Shown: in pieces, positions 58,969 to 64,000 of the stretch | How the letters are laid out: the number at the start of each line of letters is the position of its first letter | Position numbering within the stretch: the first letter of the stretch is position 1 | Assembly: GCF_000716595.1 (NCBI RefSeq) | Contig: NZ_JNXC01000016.1 | Coordinates: forward strand, 79,784 to 143,783 | Direction of reading: 5' to 3' | DNA: 64,000 bases | Source: Saccharothrix sp. NRRL B-16314 | Lineage (GTDB): Bacteria > Actinomycetota > Actinomycetes > Mycobacteriales > Pseudonocardiaceae | Made by a program: the position numbers and the translations under genes | Notes under the pieces: generated by a model | What the model was told of the DNA's origin: nothing | The model's input: the letters and a program-made list of their open reading frames with translations, nothing else | The model's database searches: none

Positions 58969-59238
58969 TGGGACGAGCGTCTCGCCGCCGCGCGGCGGGC
59001 TCGCTGGTCGGCCTGGTGTCGCCGACCGCGGCGCCGTCCGGGTGCGGCGGCGAGTCGCACCCCGGAGCTCGAGATGGGAACCGAGTACAGCGGTTACGAC
59101 GCGTACTCCCAGAAGCTGTCGACCCGGGTCGCCGGCGGCGCGGAGCCGGACCTGCTGCACCTGGACCAGGCCACGATCGGCGAGTGCGCCGGCCGCAACG
59201 TGCCGGCAGACCTCGGCGAGCACGCCGGCAAGGCCTGA
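58969..59238 (+). pseudogene. Relic of a sugar ABC-transporter binding protein
   Basis: The first codons encode a lipoprotein-like start (MGRASRRRAAGSLVGLVSPT, then PSGCGGES, like a lipobox LSGC). The frame then shifts. From about 59068 another frame reads EMGTEYSGYDAYSQKLSTRV, then AGGAEPDLLHLDQATIGECA and PADLGEHAGKA before TGA 59236. This is the early part of family-1 extracellular sugar-binding proteins (EYSGYDGYxxKLxTRxAGGxxPD). About 90 of some 430 codons remain, with an internal deletion and a frameshift. The promoter and operator upstream are intact. Confidence 0.8.
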
Positions 59239-59266
59239 AGGTCGACATCGAGGGGTGAGGGGTGGT

Positions 59267-59482
59267 ATGCGGGAGCAGGGGACGATGAGCCCGTCGGCGC
59301 GGTGGACTCCGGGTGACCGGTGGGCCGTGCCGCCGGCCGAGCCTTTACGTGACTGGACCGGGTACGCGTACCTGGTCGTCGCACTGGCGATCACGGCGCT
59401 GGTGGTAGCGCAGGCGCCCGCGTTCGTCGTGGTGGTGCCGGGCCTGCTGGTGCTCGCCGCGGTCGCCGTGGAACGCCGGTGA
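59267..59482 (+). CDS. Small two-TM membrane protein in the rhamnose operon
   Basis: 71 aa from ATG 59267 (GAGGGG just upstream). An ATG at 59285 is an alternative. A polar N-terminus of about 32 residues precedes two hydrophobic segments separated by a short turn (GYAYLVVALAITALVVAQAP, AFVVVVPGLLVLAAVAVE). The stop overlaps the GTG of the next gene by 4 nt, so it is a real part of the operon. No function is known. It could be a retained piece of a lost transport complex. Confidence 0.65.
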   Translation: MREQGTMSPSARWTPGDRWAVPPAEPLRDWTGYAYLVVALAITALVVAQAPAFVVVVPGLLVLAAVAVERR

Positions 59483-61317
59483 CGCCCCGGGTGGTGCTCG
59501 CCGGGGCCTCCGGCTACGGGCGGCTGTACCTGCGGGAGATCGCCGCACTGGAAGCCGAGGGTGCGGTGCGGCTCGCGGGCGTGTGCGAGGTCGAGGCCCT
59601 GGACGACGAGGCCCGGCGGATCATCGGCGACCGGCCGGTGGGCTCGGACCTGTCGACGCTGGTGCGCGGCGCGGACATCGGCATCGTGTCCACGCCCCTG
59701 CACACGCACGTGCCGTTGGCGCACCAAGTCCTGGACGCCGGGGCGCACCTCGTGCTGGAGAAACCGCCCACGCCCACGCTCGCCGACTGGCACGGGCTGG
59801 TCGACCGGTCGGTGGGCAGGCTGGTCCAGGTCGGCTTCCAGAGCCTGGGTTCGTACGCGGTGCACCGGCTGGCCTGGCTGATGCGCACGGGCGCGCTGGG
59901 CGAGATCAGGGGCATCGGCGTGCGCGGCACGTGGTCACGCGACGACGCCTACTACACCCGCGCGCCGTGGGCCGGTCGTCGCACGCTCGACGGCGTGCCC
60001 GTGGTGGACGGCGCGTTGACCAACCCGTTCGCGCACGGCATCGCGACCGCGCTGGCGCTGGACGGCAGCACGGGCGTGGACGACGTGGACGACATCGAGC
60101 TGGAGTTGCTGCGCGCCCGCGACATCGAGGCCGACGACACCTCCTGCCTGCGGCTGCGCACCCGCAACGGCACGGTCGTCGTGGTCGCGGTGACGCTGTG
60201 CGCCGAGGTCGTGCGGGAGCCGGTGCTCGTCGTGCACGGCAGCCGAAAGCGCGCCGAACTGCACTACACCCAGCACCGGCTGGTGATCGACGGCATCGAG
60301 GAGCGGTACCGGCACGACAGTCCGCTGCGCAACCTGCTGGACCACCTCGACGACCCGGGCGTGCCGCTGCAGGCGCCGTTGGCCGCGACGGGCGGGTTCA
60401 TGCGGGTGCTGGAGGCGGTGCGCACCGCGCCCGATCCCGTGCCGATCGACCCGGTGTGGCTGCGCCGCAACGGCAAGCGGGTGGACGTCGACGGTGTGGA
60501 CCACGTCGTGGCCAAGGCCGCCGAGCACCTGCGCACGTTCGCCGAGCTGGAGGTGCCGTGGTCACCGCTGGGCGGCGTGGCCCGGTACGGCTGGGACAGC
60601 GCCCGGCTGCCACTGGTCGTGCCGCGACCGGCGCTGCACCCCGTGCGCACGCTCGGCGGGGTCGTGGTCACCGGCGAGCACCCGGACGACCACCCGTGGC
60701 ACCGCGGTATCGGCTTGGCGCTGCCGGACGTCAACGGCGTGAACCTGTGGGGCGGGCGGAACTACGTGCCCGGCCAGGGGTACGTGCCGGGGGAGCTGGG
60801 CCGGGTCGAGGAGACCGGTCCGGGCGAGCTGGCGTGGTGCGACTCGGAGGGCGCGGTCATGCTGCGCGAACGCCGTCGCGTCCGCCGCCGGGTGGTGACC
60901 GGCGGCTGGGAGCTGGAGTGGACCAGCGTGCTGACCGCCGAGGGCGACGTGGTGCTGAACAGCCCCGGGAGCAAGGGCCGGGCGGGCGCGGGCTACGGCG
61001 GCTGGTTCTGGCGGCTGCCCGACCTCGACCCGACGTCCGTGCGGGTGTTCAGCCCGCATGGCGCGGGGGAGGAGGCGGTCAACGGCAGCACCGCGCCGTG
61101 GGTCGCGGTGGTGGTCCACGACCCGACCGGCCCCTGGACGGCGGTGGTGTCGGGGCCGGACGACCCGTGGTTCGTGCGGGTGGGGCAGTACCAGGGGATC
61201 GGCTCCGCGCTCGCGTGGGACGAGCCGGTGGTGCTGGCGTCGGGTCAGGAGCGGGAGGTCGTCGTGCGAGTCGCGTTCTACGACGGCGTGCGCGCTCGTG
61301 AAGAACTGTCCGCGTGA
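59479..61317 (+). CDS. Gfo/Idh/MocA dehydrogenase fused to DUF6807 (PmoA-like) domain
   Basis: 612 aa from GTG 59479. The N-terminal Rossmann half (about 1-140) has RVVLAGASGYGRLYLREIAA, DIGIVSTPLHTHVPLAHQVL and HLVLEKPPTPTLADWHGLVD (the EKP motif with the conserved Lys). The C-terminal alpha/beta part follows, with WAGRRTLDGVPVVDGALTNP and FAHGIATAL carrying the usual His. From about 375 comes a second domain: HPVRTLGGVVVTGEHPDDHP, WHRGIGLALPDVNGVNLWGG and GWFWRLPDL, typical of DUF6807 (formerly PmoA-like). It probably oxidises a sugar or uronate released from rhamnogalacturonan, with the DUF6807 part of unknown catalytic role. L-rhamnose mutarotase follows after 22 bp. Confidence 0.9.
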   Translation: MTPRVVLAGASGYGRLYLREIAALEAEGAVRLAGVCEVEALDDEARRIIGDRPVGSDLSTLVRGADIGIVSTPLHTHVPLAHQVLDAGAHLVLEKPPTPTLADWHGLVDRSVGRLVQVGFQSLGSYAVHRLAWLMRTGALGEIRGIGVRGTWSRDDAYYTRAPWAGRRTLDGVPVVDGALTNPFAHGIATALALDGSTGVDDVDDIELELLRARDIEADDTSCLRLRTRNGTVVVVAVTLCAEVVREPVLVVHGSRKRAELHYTQHRLVIDGIEERYRHDSPLRNLLDHLDDPGVPLQAPLAATGGFMRVLEAVRTAPDPVPIDPVWLRRNGKRVDVDGVDHVVAKAAEHLRTFAELEVPWSPLGGVARYGWDSARLPLVVPRPALHPVRTLGGVVVTGEHPDDHPWHRGIGLALPDVNGVNLWGGRNYVPGQGYVPGELGRVEETGPGELAWCDSEGAVMLRERRRVRRRVVTGGWELEWTSVLTAEGDVVLNSPGSKGRAGAGYGGWFWRLPDLDPTSVRVFSPHGAGEEAVNGSTAPWVAVVVHDPTGPWTAVVSGPDDPWFVRVGQYQGIGSALAWDEPVVLASGQEREVVVRVAFYDGVRAREELSA

Positions 61318-61339
61318 ATCGTCTACTCGGGAGGTCGGC

Positions 61340-61660
61340 GTGCGGCGTGTGTGCTTCCTGCTCAGGGTGCGCCCGGAGCGGCTGGAGGAGTACCGGGAGC
61401 GGCACCGCGAGGTGTGGCCGGAGATGCGGGAGGCGTTGCGCGAGACGGGATGGGGGAATTACAGCCTCTTCCTGGCCGACGACGGCCTGCTCGTGGGCTA
61501 CCTGGAGACCCCGGACTGGGACGCCGCCCAGCTCGGGATGCGGGACCGCGAGGTGAACGACCGCTGGCAGGCCGAGATGGCGGAGTTCTTCACCGCGCTC
61601 GACGGCAGGCAGCCGGACGAGGCGATGAGGCCGCTGGCGGAGGTCTTCCACCTGGACTGA
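61340..61660 (+). CDS. rhaM: L-rhamnose mutarotase
   Basis: 106 aa from GTG 61340 (GGAGG 5 nt upstream). The length and the whole sequence fit RhaM: RRVCFLLRVRPERLEEYRER, HREVWPEMREALRETGWGNY (His and Trp of the active site), SLFLADDGLLVGYLET and a final AMRPLAEVFHLD. It interconverts alpha and beta L-rhamnose. This ties the operon to rhamnose released from rhamnogalacturonan by the flanking PL11 lyases. RhaA, RhaB or RhaD genes are not in the window. Confidence 0.95.
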   Translation: MRRVCFLLRVRPERLEEYRERHREVWPEMREALRETGWGNYSLFLADDGLLVGYLETPDWDAAQLGMRDREVNDRWQAEMAEFFTALDGRQPDEAMRPLAEVFHLD

Positions 61661-61710
61661 CCCGATCAGGACTGGTACCGACCTGGACTGGACCCGGAGG
61701 AGGCGCGGTG

Positions 61711-62751
61711 GTGCTACCGGTGAGCATCCGCGACGTGGCCGCGCGCGCGAAGGTGTCCGTCGGCACCGTCTCCAACGTCCTGAACCGCCCCGAGGTCGTC
61801 GCGCCGGCCACCCGGGACCGCGTCCTGGACGCCATCGTGGAGCTGGGTTTCGTCCGCAACGACGCCGCGCGCCAGTTGCGCACGGGCACGCCGCGCGCGA
61901 TCGGGCTCGTGGTCCTGGACGTGGGCAACCCGTTCTTCACCGACGTCGCGCGCGGGGTCGAGGACACCGCCGGCGACGCCGGGCACGCGGTGATCCTGTG
62001 CAACAGCGACGAGTCGGTGCAGCGCGAGGCGCGGCACGTGGAGCTGCTGGCCGAGCAGCGGGTGCACGGCGTGCTGATCACGCCCGTGGACACCGGCCTG
62101 GCCCCGGTGCGCAGGCTGCGCGAGCGCGGCATCTCCGTCGTGCTGCTCGACCACCCGACCACCGACCCGCACCTGTGCGCGGTGGCCGTGGACGACCGCG
62201 CGGGCGGCGAGGCCGCCGTCACCCACCTGCTGGCCGAGGGCTACGAGCGGATCGTGATGGTGAACGGGCCGTCGCGCATCCACCAGGCCCGGCAGCGGCA
62301 CGAGGGCGCGGTGAACGCGGTGCGCAAGGCGGGTCGCGGTGCGGGAGTGCTGGAGGAGCTGAAGGTCCCGGCGCTGAACGTCGTCTCCGGGCAGCGCGCC
62401 GGCGAGCGGCTGCTGGCCCGTCCCAGGCGCACCCGGCCGGACGCGGTGTTCTGCGCCAACGACCTGCTCGCGCTCGGCCTGCTCCAGGTGCTGGTCCGGG
62501 CCGGTGTGCGGGTGCCTTGGGAGATCGCGATCGTCGGCTACGACGACATCGACTTCGCCGCCGCCGCGGCCGTGCCGCTCACCTCGGTGCGGCAACCGCG
62601 CCAGCTGATCGGCCGAACGGCCGCGGAGCTGGTCATCGAAGAGACGATGCGGCCGGCCGAGCACGAGCACCGGCACGTGCTCTTCGCCCCCGAACTGGTC
62701 GTCCGCGAGTCCAGCAGGAGGGTCCAGCGGGTGCGTCGTCGGGACAAGTGA
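61711..62751 (+). CDS. LacI-family transcriptional repressor of the rhamnogalacturonan locus
   Basis: 346 aa from GTG 61711, 7 nt after GGAGGAGG. A GTG one codon earlier is also possible. The HTH is SIRDVAARAKVSVGTVSNVL followed by the hinge NRPEVVAPATRDRVLDAI. The periplasmic-binding-like core has IGLVVLDVGNPFFTDVARGV, GVLITPVDTGL, SVVLLDHPT and IAIVGYDDIDFAAAAAVPLT, then SVRQPRQLIGRTAAELV. It is the last gene of the rhamnose operon and should bind the TTGAA-N4-TTCAA dyads at 58841 and 58938 and perhaps 62763. The inducer is probably rhamnose or a rhamnogalacturonan fragment (inferred). Confidence 0.92.
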   Translation: MLPVSIRDVAARAKVSVGTVSNVLNRPEVVAPATRDRVLDAIVELGFVRNDAARQLRTGTPRAIGLVVLDVGNPFFTDVARGVEDTAGDAGHAVILCNSDESVQREARHVELLAEQRVHGVLITPVDTGLAPVRRLRERGISVVLLDHPTTDPHLCAVAVDDRAGGEAAVTHLLAEGYERIVMVNGPSRIHQARQRHEGAVNAVRKAGRGAGVLEELKVPALNVVSGQRAGERLLARPRRTRPDAVFCANDLLALGLLQVLVRAGVRVPWEIAIVGYDDIDFAAAAAVPLTSVRQPRQLIGRTAAELVIEETMRPAEHEHRHVLFAPELVVRESSRRVQRVRRRDK

Positions 62752-62762
62752 GACGACAACTT

Positions 62763-62775
62763 TTGAACGCTTCAA
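62763..62775. promoter_or_regulatory. Variant LacI-type dyad TTGAACGCTTCAA
   Basis: TTGAA and TTCAA arms as at 58938 but with a 3-bp spacer. It lies 12 bp after the lacI stop and 169 bp before the CBM2-PL11 start. A second weaker match (TTGACCGTTTCAC, 62830-62842) lies downstream. Confidence 0.45.
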
Positions 62776-62907
62776 TACAGGCTCTAACCTGGTAAATGCC
62801 GTTCTTAGGCGTTCTCGCCGGCCATCTGATTGACCGTTTCACGTCTTGACGGCCGCTCGGTGGTGCTGCTGTCATGTGCGCGACGAGGGCGTTACCCGGT
62901 GTATTTC

Positions 62908-62921
62908 TGGGAGCGCTCCCA
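62908..62921. promoter_or_regulatory. CebR operator TGGGAGCGCTCCCA before CBM2-PL11
   Basis: An exact copy of the palindrome at 33757 and 34856, ending 22 bp before the GTG of the CBM2-PL11 gene. No good -10 box is seen, although GTATTTC lies directly upstream. Confidence 0.85.
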
Positions 62922-62943
62922 GATCAACGACGAAGGAGCAACG

Positions 62944-64000
62944 GTGCTCACCAACTCGTTCAGAGTGCGCGCGATCGCCGCCGCCACGGCGATCATCGCA
63001 CTGACCGGCGGCACGGTGGTGGTCGGCGTGGCCTCGGCGGCGCCAGGCTGCGGGGTCGACTACGTGGTGCAGAACAAGTGGCAGGGAGGGTTCTCCGCCA
63101 ACGTGACGATCAGGAACGTCGGAGACCTGGTCGACGGGTGGACCCTCGCCTGGGCGTTCCCCGGCTCCGAGCGCTTGGGCCAGGGGTGGAACGCGACGTT
63201 CGACGCCGACGGCGCGAGCGTCACGGCGTCCAACGTGGACTGGAACCGGGTCATCCCGACCGGTGGCACGGCGTCGTTCGGCTTCAACGGCACCATGACC
63301 GGCGACCAGGTCGGCGTACCCTCGACGTTCAAGCTCAACGGCGTCACGTGCACCGGCGTCGTCGATCCCACGTCGACGACCACGACCACGACGACGTCCA
63401 CCTCCACCTCCACTTCCACGACAACGACGACGTCCACGACCCAACAGCCCGGCCCGTCCGATCCGACCGGCCGCAAGCAGGCCGAACGGCTGGACCGCGG
63501 TGTGGTGAGCGTCCGGTCGGGCAGCGGCAACCTGGTCAGCTGGCGCCTGCTGGCCGGTGATCCGTCCGACGTCTCGTTCCTCGTGTACCGGGGCGGCACC
63601 AGGATCACGAGCACGCCGATCACGGCGTCGACCAACTACCTCGACAGCGGCGCGCCCGCGGACGCCACCTACACGGTGAGCGCCGTCGTGAACGGGTCCG
63701 AGCAGCCGGCGTCCCCGCCCTCGCTCTCGTTCGGCGCGGGCTACCGGGACGTGCCGATCCAGTCGCCGGGCAGCGGGTACGTCGCCAACGACGCGAGCGT
63801 CGGCGATCTCGACGGCGACGGCGACTACGAGTTCGTGCTGAAGTGGGACCCGGACAACGCCAAGGACAACTCGCAGTCGGGCGTGACCGGCAACGTCTTC
63901 ATCGACGCGTACCGGCTCGACGGAACCCGGTTGTGGCGGATCGATCTCGGTCGGAACATCCGGGCGGGTGCGCATTACACGCAGTTCCAGGTGTACGACT
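62944..64000 (+). CDS. Secreted CBM2-linker-PL11 rhamnogalacturonan lyase, 3' end outside window
   Basis: 352 codons are visible from GTG 62944 (AAGGAG 6 nt upstream). A signal peptide of about 33 residues ends VASAA. A CBM2 of about 105 residues lies between two Cys (CGVDYVVQNKWQGGFSANVT ... FKLNGVTC) with the surface Trp residues that bind cellulose. A Thr/Ser linker of about 35 residues follows. The PL11 domain then opens (ERLDRGVVSVRSGSGNLVSW) and shows the calcium loop NDASVGDLDGDGDYEFVLKW and GAHYTQFQVYD. The gene runs off the right edge. The cellulose module together with the CebR box suggests it works on pectin embedded in cellulose. Confidence 0.93.
   Translation, partial: MLTNSFRVRAIAAATAIIALTGGTVVVGVASAAPGCGVDYVVQNKWQGGFSANVTIRNVGDLVDGWTLAWAFPGSERLGQGWNATFDADGASVTASNVDWNRVIPTGGTASFGFNGTMTGDQVGVPSTFKLNGVTCTGVVDPTSTTTTTTTSTSTSTSTTTTTSTTQQPGPSDPTGRKQAERLDRGVVSVRSGSGNLVSWRLLAGDPSDVSFLVYRGGTRITSTPITASTNYLDSGAPADATYTVSAVVNGSEQPASPPSLSFGAGYRDVPIQSPGSGYVANDASVGDLDGDGDYEFVLKWDPDNAKDNSQSGVTGNVFIDAYRLDGTRLWRIDLGRNIRAGAHYTQFQVYD

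Noticed and set aside
63362..63450. Simple repeat of ACG/TCC triplets
   Set aside because: It encodes the Thr/Ser linker between CBM2 and PL11 and needs no other explanation.
1..64000. CRISPR arrays, insertion sequences, integrase genes, prophage and attachment sites
   Set aside because: No regularly spaced repeats, transposase or integrase motifs, or tRNA genes with flanking repeats were seen.

Overview
The window is chromosomal DNA from a high-GC actinomycete. The closest fit is a filamentous Pseudonocardiales genus such as Saccharothrix, Lentzea or Actinosynnema. This is inferred from the very strong G/C third-position bias, the SARP, NB-ARC/TPR and DUF574-type methyltransferase families, leaderless genes with a TANNNT box 6-8 nt before the start codon, CebR-type operators and secreted CBM2/CBM35 polysaccharidases. 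No rRNA, tRNA, CRISPR array, IS element or phage gene was found. Gene order is mostly ordinary, with one or two accessory stretches.

Layout. 1-5.3 kb: a membrane-anchored glycoside hydrolase-like protein (runs off the left edge), a polysaccharide deacetylase, and a two-gene leftward operon (small membrane protein, then a 688-aa protein with an ADP-ribosyltransferase-like C-terminus). 5.3-11 kb: a perfect LexA-type SOS box separates that operon from a divergent second type IIA topoisomerase pair (parE, parC). ParC carries a 312-aa intein at its GyrA-type active-site region. 11-21 kb: a SARP regulator, a secreted I36 inhibitor, a divergent flavin-enzyme locus (acyl-CoA-dehydrogenase-like / luciferase-like monooxygenase plus FMN reductase), GNAT, acyltransferase-3, hisG, an NADPH:FMN reductase and a DrrAB-like ABC exporter. 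21-33 kb: a 985-aa AAA regulator, TetR/SDR divergent pair, a decayed TPR gene, an MFS exporter, aldehyde dehydrogenase, SMI1/KNR4 protein, P450 and M28 peptidase. 33-37 kb: a GH12 endoglucanase and a CBM35-CBM35-GH26-CBM2 mannanase, each behind a CebR box. 37-43 kb: a GGDEF/EAL protein, DUF574 methyltransferase, P450, secreted hydrolase and an anti-sigma-type ATPase. 43-52 kb: an NB-ARC/TPR STAND protein, a GT-B-like protein, a UPF1-like helicase with a nuclease-like tail, a methyltransferase, an EF-hand protein and a Prim-Pol. 52-56 kb: a LigD polymerase-domain protein, MFS transporter, small membrane proteins and a two-unit SLATT-like membrane protein. 56.5-64 kb: a rhamnogalacturonan/L-rhamnose locus.

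How the genes work together. The right end is the most coherent system. Two PL11 rhamnogalacturonan lyases (one with CBM2, cut by the window end) flank an operon that encodes a relic sugar-binding protein, a small membrane protein, a Gfo/Idh/MocA-DUF6807 fusion, L-rhamnose mutarotase and a LacI regulator. LacI-type dyads lie at the promoters. A CebR box in front of the CBM2-PL11 gene links this pectin locus to the same control as the GH12 cellulase and the GH26 mannanase, which suggests a combined plant cell-wall response. The most unusual regulatory feature is the SOS box shared by a topoisomerase pair and an unknown membrane protein/ART-like operon. The most unusual protein feature is the topoisomerase intein, whose endonuclease motifs have decayed and whose block B histidine is missing.
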